Position numbers and translations under genes: made by a program
Shown here: piece by piece, positions 8,625 through 17,104 of the stretch
Layout of the letters: every line of letters starts with the position of its first letter
Position numbering within the stretch: the stretch's first letter is position 1
Source of the DNA: Mongoliimonas terrestris
GTDB lineage: Bacteria > Pseudomonadota > Alphaproteobacteria > Rhizobiales > Pleomorphomonadaceae
Assembly: GCF_001927285.1 (NCBI RefSeq)
Contig: NZ_MSIG01000022.1
Coordinates: 1-47,108, forward strand
DNA length: 47,108 bases
Direction of reading: 5' to 3'
The notes under the pieces: generated by a model
The model's input: only the letters and a program-made list of their open reading frames with translations
What the model was told of the DNA's origin: nothing
Database searches by the model: none

Positions 8625-8915
8625 CGCGCTGCCTCCCCGGAGTGCCGTTTCCGCCGGCGCCGACCGTGGCAGACCGGGTAGCCCGTCCGCAAGAGCCGCC
8701 CGCCGAACCGTCCATGACAGGATCCTGACAGGTTGCGGCGATAGGTAGGGAGGATCGGCTGATCGACCGTGGAGGCGGTTCGATCGGGAGGCCGATGTGG
8801 AGAAGAGCGATCCCGCCCCCGCGGCCGACGGCTCCCCGACCGGGACCGGCGGCGCGCGTGCCCGGCGATCGCCGGGCCGTCCGACAGGATGGCCGAACCC
8901 TTGGGAGGAGAGACC
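8625..8915. promoter_or_regulatory. Divergent promoter region, binding protein / tctC
   Basis: These 291 nt must drive the binding protein leftward and tctCBA rightward. They hold a direct repeat TGACAGG around the 10-bp palindrome CAGGATCCTG (about 8714-8731) and an 18-bp perfect palindrome at 8860-8877. I cannot place -35/-10 boxes with confidence. Confidence 0.5.
8860..8877. promoter_or_regulatory. 18-bp perfect palindrome upstream of tctC
   Basis: GCCCGGCGATCGCCGGGC is a perfect palindrome about 25 nt before the tctC Shine-Dalgarno site. Having no loop, it is more likely a protein-binding site than an RNA hairpin. It is a candidate operator for tctCBA control. Confidence 0.45.
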
Positions 8916-9890
8916 ATGAAGTTCGATCGACGTCAGGCGCTGGCCGTGCTCGCGGCCGCCGCGGCGCTGCCGATGACCGCCCGCTTCGCCCATGCGGAGC
9001 AGATCCTGGAGCAGGTGCGCTTCTTCGTGCCGGCCAATCCGGGCGGCGGCTGGGACCAGACCGCCCGCACCATGGAGCAGGTGATGCGCACCGCCGGCCT
9101 CGTCGGCTCGGCCCAGGTGACGAACGTCGGCGGGGCCGGCGGCACCGTCGGCCTGCCGCAGTTCATCAACCAGTGGGGCGGCCAGGGCGACGGCCTGATG
9201 GTCAGCGGCCTCGTGATGATCGGCGCCATCATCGCCAACAAGAGCCCGGTCAACCTGTCCATGGTCACCCCGATCGCCCGCCTGATCGGCGAGACCGAGG
9301 TGATCGTCGTGCCGAAGGAGAGCCCGTTCCAGACCCTGCAGGACCTGGTGGCGGCGCTGAAGGCCGACACGGCCGCCGTCACCTGGGCCGGCGGATCCGC
9401 GGGCGGCACCGACCACATCACCGCCGGCCTCGTCGCCAAGGCGGTGGGCGCGGACGTCACCAAGCTCGCCTACGTGGCCTATTCGGGCGGTGGCGAGGCC
9501 CAGGCGGCCATCCTCGGCAACCAGGTCTCCTGCGGCATCTCCGGCTGGGGCGAGTTCTCCGAGCAGGTGGCCGCGGGCGCCATCCGGGCGCTCGGCATTT
9601 CGGCCGAGGAGCGGATCGCCGGCATCGACGTACCGACCTTCAAGGAGCAGGGCGTCGACGTGACCTTCACCAACTGGCGCGGCGTGTTCGCCCCGCCGGA
9701 CATCACCGACGAGGACAAGGCCAAGCTCGCCGCCCTGGTGGACGCCATGGTGAAGTCGCCCGAGTGGCAGGCCGAGGTGAAGAAGCGCGAGTGGCTGGAC
9801 GTCTACCAGCCGGCGGACGCCTTCGCGGCCACCATCGACGAGGAGATGACCCGGATCACCGGCATCCTGCAGACGCTCGGCCTCGCCTGA
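8916..9890 (+). CDS. tctC: Tripartite tricarboxylate transporter substrate-binding protein
   Basis: This is the periplasmic binding component (324 aa) of a TctCBA transporter for carboxylates such as citrate. A signal peptide of Tat-like character (MKFDRRQALAVLAAAAALP) ends around AHAEQ. The mature protein has the family signature RFFVPANPGGGWDQTARTM and a later GGSAGGTDHITAGLV stretch lining the ligand site. GGGAGGAG at 8903-8910 lies 5 nt before the ATG. It heads an operon with tctB and tctA, although 157 nt separate it from tctB, as is common where the binding protein is made in excess. The substrate cannot be told from sequence. Confidence 0.93.
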   Translation: MKFDRRQALAVLAAAAALPMTARFAHAEQILEQVRFFVPANPGGGWDQTARTMEQVMRTAGLVGSAQVTNVGGAGGTVGLPQFINQWGGQGDGLMVSGLVMIGAIIANKSPVNLSMVTPIARLIGETEVIVVPKESPFQTLQDLVAALKADTAAVTWAGGSAGGTDHITAGLVAKAVGADVTKLAYVAYSGGGEAQAAILGNQVSCGISGWGEFSEQVAAGAIRALGISAEERIAGIDVPTFKEQGVDVTFTNWRGVFAPPDITDEDKAKLAALVDAMVKSPEWQAEVKKREWLDVYQPADAFAATIDEEMTRITGILQTLGLA

Positions 9891-10047
9891 ACGGGCGCGC
9901 GCGGGCGGCGGCTGAAGGCCGCTCCCCGCGCGTGTCGCCGGCCCTTTCCGACGACCGCGGGACCGCGGCCCGGCGCGCCTCCGTGCGCGCCGGCGCCGCG
10001 GGGCCGCGCGCCTCCTCCTCAAGCATCGCGGGAGATCTCCGAGCGCC

Positions 10048-10527
10048 ATGGCCAGCCAGCTTCGCCCCGGCACCGTCGCGGTGTCGCTTGCCGTCCTTTG
10101 CACCGGCATCGGCGTCATCGTCACCACGATGGCGGCCCCGACCTCGCCCATGTACGCCAAGGTCGGCCCCACCGCCTTTCCCTATGCGATCGGCGCCTGC
10201 CTCTGCGGGCTCGGCGTCCTCCTCTTCCTCGACGCCTGGCGCGGACGCTGGCAGGCGGAAGCGACCGAGCGGCCGGACGAGCGGCTGGACATGAAGGCGG
10301 TCGGCCTCGTCGTCGCCGGCTTCCTCGCCGCCATGGCGCTCGTCGGTCAGGCGGGCTTCATCCTCGCCGCCACCGCCCTCTTCACCCTGGCGACCCTCGC
10401 CTTCGGCGAGCGGCGGGTGTGGCTGTCGGCGCCGCTCGGTTTCCTGATCGCGCTCTCGGCCTACACGGTGTTCGCCAAGCTGCTCGGCCTTCGCATGGGC
10501 GACGGCCTGATCGAGAGGTTGCTCTGA
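10048..10527 (+). CDS. tctB: Tripartite tricarboxylate transporter small membrane subunit
   Basis: The small integral membrane subunit (159 aa, four hydrophobic segments) of the TctCBA transporter. The sequence after the first segment, PTSPMYAKVGPTAFPYAIG, is the family hallmark. Its stop codon shares one base with the tctA start (TGATG), so the two membrane subunits are translationally coupled. The Shine-Dalgarno match is weak (GGGAG about 15 nt upstream), so the exact start is less certain than the gene. Confidence 0.9.
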   Translation: MASQLRPGTVAVSLAVLCTGIGVIVTTMAAPTSPMYAKVGPTAFPYAIGACLCGLGVLLFLDAWRGRWQAEATERPDERLDMKAVGLVVAGFLAAMALVGQAGFILAATALFTLATLAFGERRVWLSAPLGFLIALSAYTVFAKLLGLRMGDGLIERLL

Positions 10528-12041
10528 TGGACGCGTTCGCCGATCTCGCCAACGGCTTCGCCCAGGCGCTCACCCCGATCACCCTTCTTTGGTGCATGGT
10601 CGGCGTCACCCTCGGTACCGCGGTCGGCGTGCTGCCGGGCCTCGGGCCGGCGCTCACCATCGCGCTCCTGTTGCCGATCACCTTCAAGGTGGAGGCCGCC
10701 AACGCCCTCATCCTGTTCGCCGGCATCTATTTCGGCGCCATGTTCGGCGGCTCCACCACGTCCATCCTGATCAACACGCCGGGCGAGAGCGCCACCATCG
10801 TGACGGCGCTCGAGGGGCACAAGATGGCCCGGCGCGGCCGCGGCGGGCCGGCGCTCGCCACCGCGGCGATCGGCTCCTTCGTGGCCGGCACCTTCGGGGT
10901 CCTCGGCATCACCTTCCTCGCCCCGGTGATCGTCGACTTCGCGCTGAAGTTCGGCCCGCCGGAGTATTTCGCCCTGATGGTGGTGGCCTTCGTGGCCGTC
11001 TCGGCGGTGCTCGGCGACAGCCGCGTGCGCGGCCTCACCAGCCTCTTCCTCGGGCTCCTGTTCGGCCTCGTCGGCATCGACCTGCAGACCGGCCAGGCGC
11101 GCTTCACCTTCGGCCAGCCGGAGCTCCTCGACGGCATCGACGTGATCGTCATCACCGTCGGCCTCTTCGCCGTCGGCGAGACCTTCTACCTCGCCGGCCG
11201 CCACTGGATGGGCCGCGACGAGATCGTGCCGGTGGCGGGCTCGCTCTGGATGTCGAAGGAGGACTGGAGCCGGTCCTGGAAGGGCTGGATCCGCGGCACC
11301 CTCATCGGCTTTCCGATCGGCGCCATGCCGGCCGGCGGCGCCGAGGTGCCGACGCTTCTCTCCTACTACATGGAGCGGCGCCTCTCCAAGAAGCCCGAGG
11401 AGTTCGGCCACGGCGCCATTGAGGGCGTCGCCGGGCCGGAGGCGGCCAACAATGCGGCGGCGGCGGGCGTGCTCGTGCCCATGCTGACGCTCGGCCTGCC
11501 CACCTCGGCGACCGCCGCCATCATGCTGTCGGCGCTGCAGAGCTACAACATCAACCCCGGCCCCATGCTCCTGAAGACCCACGGCGACCTCGTCTGGACG
11601 CTGATCGCCAGCCTCTATGTGGCCAACGTCATGCTGCTGGTCCTCAACCTGCCGCTGATCGGCCTCTGGGTGAAGGTGCTGAAGGTGCCCAAGCCCTATC
11701 TGTTCGCCGGCATCCTGGTGTTCGCCATGGTGGGCACCTACGGGGTCAGCCGCTCGGTGTTCGACCTCGGCCTCCTGCTGGGCGTCGGCGTCCTCGGGCT
11801 CCTGATGCGGCTCTACGACTTCCCGACCGCGCCGGTGATCATCGGCCTGATCCTCGGCCCGCTCGCCGAGCAGGAGTTCCGGCGCGCGATGATCACCTCG
11901 CAAGGCGACCTCACCGTGTTCGCCACCCGGCCGCTCGCCGCCGGCCTGCTCGTCGCCGCCCTGCTGCTCCTGGTCCTGCCGCCGCTGATCCGCCGCTGGT
12001 TCACCAGCCGGCGGACGGGCGAGGCGGCGCTGGAGGGCTAG
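10527..12041 (+). CDS. tctA: Tripartite tricarboxylate transporter large permease subunit
   Basis: The large permease (504 aa, about 12 membrane segments) that forms the transport path for solute delivered by TctC. Family motifs are clear: GVLPGLGPALTIALLLPITF near residue 35, FGGSTTSILINTPGESATIV near residue 75, and GVAGPEAANNAAAAG followed by VPMLTLGLPTSATAAIM in the second half, the paired glycine-rich loops of the family. It starts within the tctB stop. The last codons and stop lie in the first copy of a four-copy hairpin repeat (12030-12150). Confidence 0.95.
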   Translation: MDAFADLANGFAQALTPITLLWCMVGVTLGTAVGVLPGLGPALTIALLLPITFKVEAANALILFAGIYFGAMFGGSTTSILINTPGESATIVTALEGHKMARRGRGGPALATAAIGSFVAGTFGVLGITFLAPVIVDFALKFGPPEYFALMVVAFVAVSAVLGDSRVRGLTSLFLGLLFGLVGIDLQTGQARFTFGQPELLDGIDVIVITVGLFAVGETFYLAGRHWMGRDEIVPVAGSLWMSKEDWSRSWKGWIRGTLIGFPIGAMPAGGAEVPTLLSYYMERRLSKKPEEFGHGAIEGVAGPEAANNAAAAGVLVPMLTLGLPTSATAAIMLSALQSYNINPGPMLLKTHGDLVWTLIASLYVANVMLLVLNLPLIGLWVKVLKVPKPYLFAGILVFAMVGTYGVSRSVFDLGLLLGVGVLGLLMRLYDFPTAPVIIGLILGPLAEQEFRRAMITSQGDLTVFATRPLAAGLLVAALLLLVLPPLIRRWFTSRRTGEAALEG

Positions 12042-12150
12042 ACCGGCGACCGCCGGTCACTGGAGGGCCAGACCGGCGACCGCCGGTCACTGGGAAGGTC
12101 AGACCGGCGACCGCCGGTCACTGGAGGGCCAGACCGGCGACCGCCGGTCA
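12030..12150. repeat. Four tandem 30/31-bp hairpin units spanning both stop codons
   Basis: Four near-identical units lie head to tail: 12030-12059, 12060-12089, 12090-12120 (31 bp, divergent start) and 12121-12150. Each contains the palindrome GACCGGCGACCGCCGGTC, an 8-bp stem around AC. Copy 1 holds the tctA stop (TAG, 12039-12041), and copy 4 holds the stop of the opposing kinase gene (TCA, 12148-12150). The array therefore fills the convergent gap exactly. The simplest reading is a single bidirectional terminator that contained both stops and was then amplified. There are no spacers, so it is not a CRISPR array. Confidence 0.92.
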
Positions 12151-13482
12151 GCGGCTCGCCACGTCGAACTGGCAGACGATGCCGTCCGGCCGGTAGTCGA
12201 GCCGGGCGGAGCCTTCCAGCTCGTGGGCGAGCACCCGCTCGATCAGCCGCGAGCCGAAGCCCTGGCGGGTCGGCGGCGTCACGGCCGGGCCGCCGCTCTC
12301 GGTCCAGGAGAGCGACAGGCGGTCGTGCGGCAGCACCGCCCAGGCGACCGCCACCGACCCGCTCTCGTTGGAGAGCGCCCCGTACTTGGCCGCGTTGGTG
12401 GCAAGCTCGTGGAGCGCCATGGCGATCGGCACCGCGACGCGCGGCGCGATGTCCACGCTCGGGCCGGAAAAGGTGAAGCGGGCCCGGTTGCCGCCCGCGT
12501 AGGGCGCCACCGCCTCGGTGACGATGGCCTGCAGGGTGCCGCCGATCAGGTCGTCGCGCATCAAGAGGTCGTGGGTGTTGGCAAGGTTGGCGAGCCGGCT
12601 CTCGAAGGCGGCGAGCGCCACCGTGTCCATGCCGGGCCCGCGCAGGGTCTGGCGGGCGATCGCCTGCACGATGGTGAGCGTGTTCTTCACCCGGTGGTGC
12701 AGCTCCTGGATCAGCACCTTCTGGCGGATCGCCGCCTGCTTCTGGCGGGTGAGGTCGATGTTGATGCCGACGAGCCGGCCCCCGCCGGGCCGCTGGTCGA
12801 GGATGTCGGCGCGGGCGAGCAGCCAGCGCTGGCTGCCGTCCGCATGGATCACCCGGTATTCCATGGTGAACGGGGTCCCGGCGGCGACCGACTCGCGGGC
12901 GGTGCGCTCGACCCGGTCGCGGTCGTCCGGATGCACGGTCGAATTGGCCACGGCGGCGTCAAGCGGCGTGTCCAGCGGCACGCCCACGAGGCGGTAGTTG
13001 CTCTCCGACCAGGTGTGGGTGTCGGTCTCCGGGTCCCATTCCCAGGTGCCGACGCCGCCCACCTCCTGGGCGAAGCGCATGCGCGCCTCGCTGGCGCGGA
13101 GCCGCTCCTCCGCCTGGCGCATGCGCAGGAGCGCCCGCACCGTGGCGATCAGCTCGTCCGGCTCCACCGGCTGGGACAGGTAGGCGTCGGCGCCGCCTTC
13201 AAGGCCGCGCACCCGGTGGCCGGCGCTCACGTAGAGCGCCGAGGTCTGCAGCACCAGGATGTCCGGCCAGGTCTCCTTGATGCGCTCGCACACCACGAGG
13301 CCGGTCATGTCCGGCAGGTTCACGTCGAGAAGCACCAGATCGGGCCGCCGGCTCGCCACCAGCGCCAGCGCCTCGCTGCCGCTCGCCGCGTCGAGCACGG
13401 TGAAGCCGGCGTGCCGGAGCACCCGCGCCTTGGCGTAGCGGTTCGTCTCCGTGTCGTCGACGTTGAGGAGGATGCCGGTCAT
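12148..13482 (-). CDS. Response regulator-PAS-HWE histidine kinase
   Basis: A cytoplasmic signalling protein of 444 aa. It has a receiver domain (1-120, phospho-acceptor Asp53 in LVLLDVNLP), a PAS domain (about 130-245, ending in RQKQ) and an HWE-family kinase domain with phospho-His263 in LIQELHHRVKNTLTIVQAIA, the N-box ALHELATNAAKYGALS and a GFGSRLIERVLAHELEG end. The conserved receiver lysine is replaced by Gln104 (YLSQPVEP). The gene is coupled by ATGA to the upstream hybrid kinase and ends the stressosome operon. The hybrid kinase probably phosphorylates this receiver. HWE kinases in alphaproteobacteria commonly feed PhyR of the general stress response; that target is inferred. Confidence 0.9.
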   Translation of the reverse strand: MTGILLNVDDTETNRYAKARVLRHAGFTVLDAASGSEALALVASRRPDLVLLDVNLPDMTGLVVCERIKETWPDILVLQTSALYVSAGHRVRGLEGGADAYLSQPVEPDELIATVRALLRMRQAEERLRASEARMRFAQEVGGVGTWEWDPETDTHTWSESNYRLVGVPLDTPLDAAVANSTVHPDDRDRVERTARESVAAGTPFTMEYRVIHADGSQRWLLARADILDQRPGGGRLVGINIDLTRQKQAAIRQKVLIQELHHRVKNTLTIVQAIARQTLRGPGMDTVALAAFESRLANLANTHDLLMRDDLIGGTLQAIVTEAVAPYAGGNRARFTFSGPSVDIAPRVAVPIAMALHELATNAAKYGALSNESGSVAVAWAVLPHDRLSLSWTESGGPAVTPPTRQGFGSRLIERVLAHELEGSARLDYRPDGIVCQFDVASR

Positions 13483-15284
13483 GGGCTGGTTTCCGTCCAG
13501 CCGAGGGCCTCCGCGAGGCCGAGGGTTTCCCTCCGGCCGATGGCCTCCGCGAGGCCGAGGGCCTCCAGGATGGCGGCGCGGTCGAGCGCGCTCTTCGGCA
13601 ACAGGGCGTCGACGCCCGGCAGCCGGGCCTTGAGGTCGGCCGTGATGGGGTGCGACGTGGCCACCACCACCGGCACGGCTCGAAGGCGCGGGTCGCGGCG
13701 GACCGCCGCCAGCACGCCGAATCCGTCCAGCATGGGCATCTCCAGGTCGAGGAGGACAAGGTCCGGCACCACGTCGGCCAGAGCCGAGACCGCCGCCCCG
13801 CCGTCCGCGGCCTCCAGGATGTCGATATCCGCCACGTCGCGGAGCGCTTGGCGGACGAGGTAGCGGAAGGCGGGTTCGTCGTCGACCACCAGGACCCGGC
13901 GCCGGACCGCCGCGGCGGACGGCGGCCGGTTCTTAGGCGGGGCGATCGGGTCGTCGCCGACGGCCACGGCGGCCGGCAGGGTGAGGCGGAAGAGGGAGCC
14001 CTCGCCGACGGCGCTCTCCACGTCCAGGCTGCCGCCCATCAGCTGGGCGAGCTTGCGCGACAACGGCAGGCCGAGGCCCGTGCCCTTCTGGCGCCGCTGC
14101 AGCGGCCCGTCCACCTGGCTGAATTCCTCGAAGATCTTGTCCAGATGCTCCGGCGCGATGCCGATGCCGGTGTCGGCGACCGAGAAGACCACCGTCCCGG
14201 TCGGGCCGACCGAGGCCTCCACGCGCACGCCGCCCGCCTCGGTGAACTTCAGGGCGTTGGAGATCAGGTTGCGCAGGATCTGGCCGACCTTGCCCTCGTC
14301 GGTGCGAAGGCGGGGCATGCCCGGCGCGATCTCCAGCACGAGGTCGACCGCGCTCGTGGTCAGAAGCGGCTTCAGGGCGCCGCGAAGGGCCGCGAAGAGG
14401 TCCGCCACGGCGAACACCGTCGGCTTCAGCTCCAGCCGGCCGGCCTCCACCTTGGCAAGGTCCAGGAGGTCGTTGACGAGCTCGGTCAGGCTGTCGGCGG
14501 ACTGGCGGATGTAGACGACCTGCCGCTCCTGCTCGGCGCTGAGGTCGCCGTCCAGCCGGTCGAGGAGAATGCGGGTGAGCCCGAGGATGGAGTTCAGCGG
14601 CGTGCGGAACTCGTGGCTGACGTAGCTGAGGAAGCGGGACTTCAGCTCGCTCGCCTCGCGCAGCTGCTCGGCCTTCTGGTCCAGCTCGGAATAGAGCGCC
14701 ACGATGCCCCGGTTGGTGTCCTCCAGCTCCCGGTTCAGCCGCTGCAGCTCCTCCTGGCGGCTGCGCAGCTCCGCGAAGGAGAGGACGAGCTCGTGGTTCT
14801 GCTCGCGCAGGAGCTCCAGCGCGTCGCCGCCCGGCTCGCGGCGCACCGTCTCGCCGATCTCCCGCATCCGGTCGGCGCCGACGCGGCGGTTCCGCGGCAG
14901 GCGCTTCTGCACCAGGATGGCGTGACCGCCCCCCGGCTCGGCCGTCAGGTCGTAGTGGTCCATCAGCCGGCGGGCGGCCGCGATGCCGGACGGACCGCCC
15001 CGGCCGGCGGGTTCGGCCGCGGAGGCCTCGGCGATCTCCGGGCGGAGCCGGCCGCGGATCGCGATGGCGAGCGCCTGGTCGGTCTCGCCGCCGTCGATGC
15101 GGAAGTCGACCGACCCGCCGCCGCCGCCGAGCGCCGCCCGGGCGAGTTCGGACGTGGCGGCGGCGATGCGCGTCTGGTCCTGGCGGTCGAAGCCCACCAG
15201 TTCGGCGATCCGCCGGGCCTGCTGGCGCACCAGCACCAGGTCGGTCTCGCTGTCGAGCGAAAGGGCAAGGAGCGGCCGGGTCAT
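13479..15284 (-). CDS. Hybrid histidine kinase with N-terminal RsbT-like domain
   Basis: 601 aa, no membrane segment. Residues 1-130 form an RsbT/RsbW-like ATPase fold (TSELARAALGGGGGSVDF). A coiled coil follows at about 155-215. HisKA has phospho-His224 in YVSHEFRTPLNSI, and HATPase has the N-box at Asn343 (NLISNALKF), DTGIGIAPEH and GTGLGLPLS. A C-terminal receiver has Asp513 in LVLLDLEMP. The start ATG at 15284 overlaps the phosphatase stop by 4 nt. The tail (576-599) is two 12-residue tandem copies, LGLAEAIGRRET and LGLAEALGWTET. With RsbRST upstream, this kinase probably takes the place of RsbU as the stressosome output, its first domain reading RsbT or RsbS status. Confidence 0.9.
   Translation of the reverse strand: MTRPLLALSLDSETDLVLVRQQARRIAELVGFDRQDQTRIAAATSELARAALGGGGGSVDFRIDGGETDQALAIAIRGRLRPEIAEASAAEPAGRGGPSGIAAARRLMDHYDLTAEPGGGHAILVQKRLPRNRRVGADRMREIGETVRREPGGDALELLREQNHELVLSFAELRSRQEELQRLNRELEDTNRGIVALYSELDQKAEQLREASELKSRFLSYVSHEFRTPLNSILGLTRILLDRLDGDLSAEQERQVVYIRQSADSLTELVNDLLDLAKVEAGRLELKPTVFAVADLFAALRGALKPLLTTSAVDLVLEIAPGMPRLRTDEGKVGQILRNLISNALKFTEAGGVRVEASVGPTGTVVFSVADTGIGIAPEHLDKIFEEFSQVDGPLQRRQKGTGLGLPLSRKLAQLMGGSLDVESAVGEGSLFRLTLPAAVAVGDDPIAPPKNRPPSAAAVRRRVLVVDDEPAFRYLVRQALRDVADIDILEAADGGAAVSALADVVPDLVLLDLEMPMLDGFGVLAAVRRDPRLRAVPVVVATSHPITADLKARLPGVDALLPKSALDRAAILEALGLAEAIGRRETLGLAEALGWTETSP
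13501..13561 (-). repeat. 36-bp in-frame duplication in the kinase 3' end
   Basis: CCGAGGGCCTCCGCGAGGCC starts at 13501, and a copy with one mismatch starts at 13537. The 36-bp period gives the two 12-residue copies at the C-terminus of the hybrid kinase. Confidence 0.8.
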
Positions 15285-16318
15285 GAGGCTGCGCCTTCGG
15301 GCGTGCCGTCGGTCCGGTCCGCGAACGGCCCGGCGACCAGCACCGTCACGTCGTCGCGGCCGCGCGCGTGGTCGCGGTAGAGGAGGGCGGCGGCGACGAT
15401 CGGCGGCGCCTCGGCAAGGCCCGGGTAGCGGTCGAGGCTCCAGGAGGTGGTGAGGCCGTCGGAATGGAGCACCAGCCGGTCGGCGGCGCCGAACGGCTCG
15501 GCGAATTCGGCGAGCCGGTGGAGGGCGAGCCCGGCGGTGCCATTGTGCGAGACGAGGCGGCGCACGCCGGCCGGCCGCACGATGACGCCGGCCACGTTGC
15601 CGAGCCCGCAGAAGACCACGCGTCTCGCCTCCCGCTCGATGCGCGCGGTGGCGACCGCCGCCCCGCGGGTCGCCTTCAGGGCCTGATGGGCGATCTCCAG
15701 GAGGCGGCGCGGCGCGGTGCCCTCCTCGGCGGCGCGGAACACCCGCACCGCCTCGACCGCCGCGGTGGCGGCGCCGGGACCGTGGCCGAGCCCGTCCGCG
15801 ACCAGAACCTCGGCGCACCCGCCGCTACCCTGGCGGGCCGCCCAGGCGTCGCCGCAGACCTCCTCGCCGGCCAGCGCCACCGACACGGCGCCGATGGCCG
15901 GCCAGGCGAGGCGGCGCGGGCGCGGGCTGCGGACGAGGCGCACCGCCACCGCCGTGCCGAGGCCCGGCCAGGAGGCAACCGCCATGGCGTCGGAGAGGCG
16001 GCGGATGGCGCCGAAGCCCTGGCCGGCGCTGCCGGCGGACGAATAGCCGTCCTCTTGGCAGGCCGCCACGTCGGCCATGCCGGGGCCGCGGTCGAGGGCG
16101 ATCAGCTCCAGGCCGGCGCCGGTCTCGTCGGCAAAGAGCGCGGCGAGGATCTCCCCGCCGCCGCCGTGCTTCTTCAGGTTGGTGGCGAGCTCGGTCGTCA
16201 CGATGGCCACGCGGCCGGCATCCGTCTCGGAGAAGCCGCCGCTTTCGGCAAGCGCCACCGCGCGCCGTCGGGCGTCCGCCACGTGGCCTTCGGCCTCGAC
16301 GGGCAAGGTCTGCATCAT
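15281..16318 (-). CDS. RsbT-like/SpoIIE fusion protein phosphatase
   Basis: 345 aa in two parts. The N-terminal GHKL ATPase-like domain (about 1-135) has TTELATNLKKHGGGGE, DRGPGMAD and GQGFGAIRRLSD. The C-terminal PP2C/SpoIIE phosphatase domain has ADGLGHGPGA, LHSDGLTTSW and GRDDVTVLVA, which supply metal-binding aspartates. Domain order and position after rsbT match RsbX-like phosphatases that reset the stressosome by dephosphorylating RsbR and RsbS. The ATG at 16318 overlaps the rsbT stop by 4 nt. Direct action on RsbS/RsbR is inferred from family and context. Confidence 0.88.
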   Translation of the reverse strand: MMQTLPVEAEGHVADARRRAVALAESGGFSETDAGRVAIVTTELATNLKKHGGGGEILAALFADETGAGLELIALDRGPGMADVAACQEDGYSSAGSAGQGFGAIRRLSDAMAVASWPGLGTAVAVRLVRSPRPRRLAWPAIGAVSVALAGEEVCGDAWAARQGSGGCAEVLVADGLGHGPGAATAAVEAVRVFRAAEEGTAPRRLLEIAHQALKATRGAAVATARIEREARRVVFCGLGNVAGVIVRPAGVRRLVSHNGTAGLALHRLAEFAEPFGAADRLVLHSDGLTTSWSLDRYPGLAEAPPIVAAALLYRDHARGRDDVTVLVAGPFADRTDGTPEGAAS

Positions 16319-16725
16319 CCGGATTTCCAGCGCGCGATCATGATCCGCGTGCCGACGCCGACTGCGGATTGGATGGAGAACTCGTTCGACAGGCGTTTTG
16401 CTCCACTGAGACCGAGGCCGAGGCCGCCGCCGGTGGTGAAGCCGTCCTGCATGGCGCGGGTGACGTCCGCAATGCCCGGCCCCTCGTCCTCGAAGGTGAC
16501 CCGGACGCCGCGTCGAAACCCCTCCTCGATCACCTCGACCCGGGCCGTGCCGCCGCCGCCGTAGTCGAGCGTGTTGCGGGCGATCTCGCTCGCGGCCGTG
16601 ACGATCTTGGTCTGGTCGACGAGCCCAAGGCCGATCCCGACGGCAAGGTCGCGGACCTTCTGGCGAACCCTCACGATGTCGTCCGAGGTGCGGATCTCCA
16701 TCGTGTCAGAGGATGTCACCGGCAT
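16315..16725 (-). CDS. rsbT: RsbT-type serine/threonine kinase (switch protein)
   Basis: The stressosome kinase/switch, 136 aa. In characterised systems RsbT phosphorylates RsbS and RsbR under stress and is released to bind its partner. The GHKL fold is clear: the N-box ASEIARNTLDYGGGG, DEGPGIADV, and the ATP lid GGLGLGLSGAKRL. I chose the ATG at 16725 because GGAGGG lies 5 nt upstream; it overlaps the rsbS stop by 20 nt. The internal ATG at 16701 has no Shine-Dalgarno site. The released protein presumably acts on the adjacent hybrid kinase, as no RsbU-like phosphatase is present. Confidence 0.9.
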   Translation of the reverse strand: MPVTSSDTMEIRTSDDIVRVRQKVRDLAVGIGLGLVDQTKIVTAASEIARNTLDYGGGGTARVEVIEEGFRRGVRVTFEDEGPGIADVTRAMQDGFTTGGGLGLGLSGAKRLSNEFSIQSAVGVGTRIMIARWKSG

Positions 16726-17095
16726 CGAAGCCCTCCGCGCCGGCGATCCGCTCGCCAAGAAGCGCCATGCCGCGCTCCACGTCGAGCGCCGTGGCGACCC
16801 CCGTGAGGGTCAGGCCGAGCTCCACCAGGGTGATGGCGACGGCGGGGCGCATGCCGACCACGACGGTGCGGGCATCGAGCAGGCGGGACACCGCCGCGAT
16901 GCTGTCCAGCATGCGGCCGATGAAGCTGTCGACGATCTCCAGGGACGAGATGTCGATGAGGACGCCGCGCGCGCCGGTCTGGGCGATGCGGGTGGTGAGG
17001 TCCTCTTCGAGGGCCATGGCGAGGCGGTCCTGCATGTCCACCTGGATGGTGACCAGGAGCGCGCTGCCCATCTTCAGGATCGGGATGCGGTCCAT
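16706..17095 (-). CDS. rsbS: RsbS-type STAS scaffold protein
   Basis: A single STAS domain of 129 aa, the minor scaffold of the stressosome, which holds RsbT inactive. The phosphorylation site is visible: Ser57 in LIDISSLEIVDSFIGRML, closely matching Ser59 of B. subtilis RsbS. The second half, DARTVVVGMRPAVAITLVELG, is the usual STAS strand-helix pair. It begins 9 nt after the rsbR stop and overlaps rsbT. Confidence 0.93.
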   Translation of the reverse strand: MDRIPILKMGSALLVTIQVDMQDRLAMALEEDLTTRIAQTGARGVLIDISSLEIVDSFIGRMLDSIAAVSRLLDARTVVVGMRPAVAITLVELGLTLTGVATALDVERGMALLGERIAGAEGFDAGDIL

Positions 17096-17104
17096 CGGCG
17101 CGCC

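Noticed and set aside
8625..10172. Upstream extension of the minus-strand binding-protein frame opposite tctC
   Set aside because: The signal peptide and a strong Shine-Dalgarno site fix the start at 8624; the extension is antisense to tctC and tctB.
12030..12150. CRISPR array
   Set aside because: The repeats are directly adjacent with no spacers, only four units, and no cas gene is nearby.
13100..13160. Receiver Lys to Gln change in the HWE protein as a sign of inactivity
   Set aside because: The phospho-acceptor Asp and nearby Thr are intact, and I recall similar QP/EP forms in REC domains of related HWE proteins.
13451..13633. Arg/Gly-repeat protein on the plus strand (PPRGRG repeats)
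   Set aside because: It is the antisense reading of the 36-bp duplication in the hybrid kinase gene.
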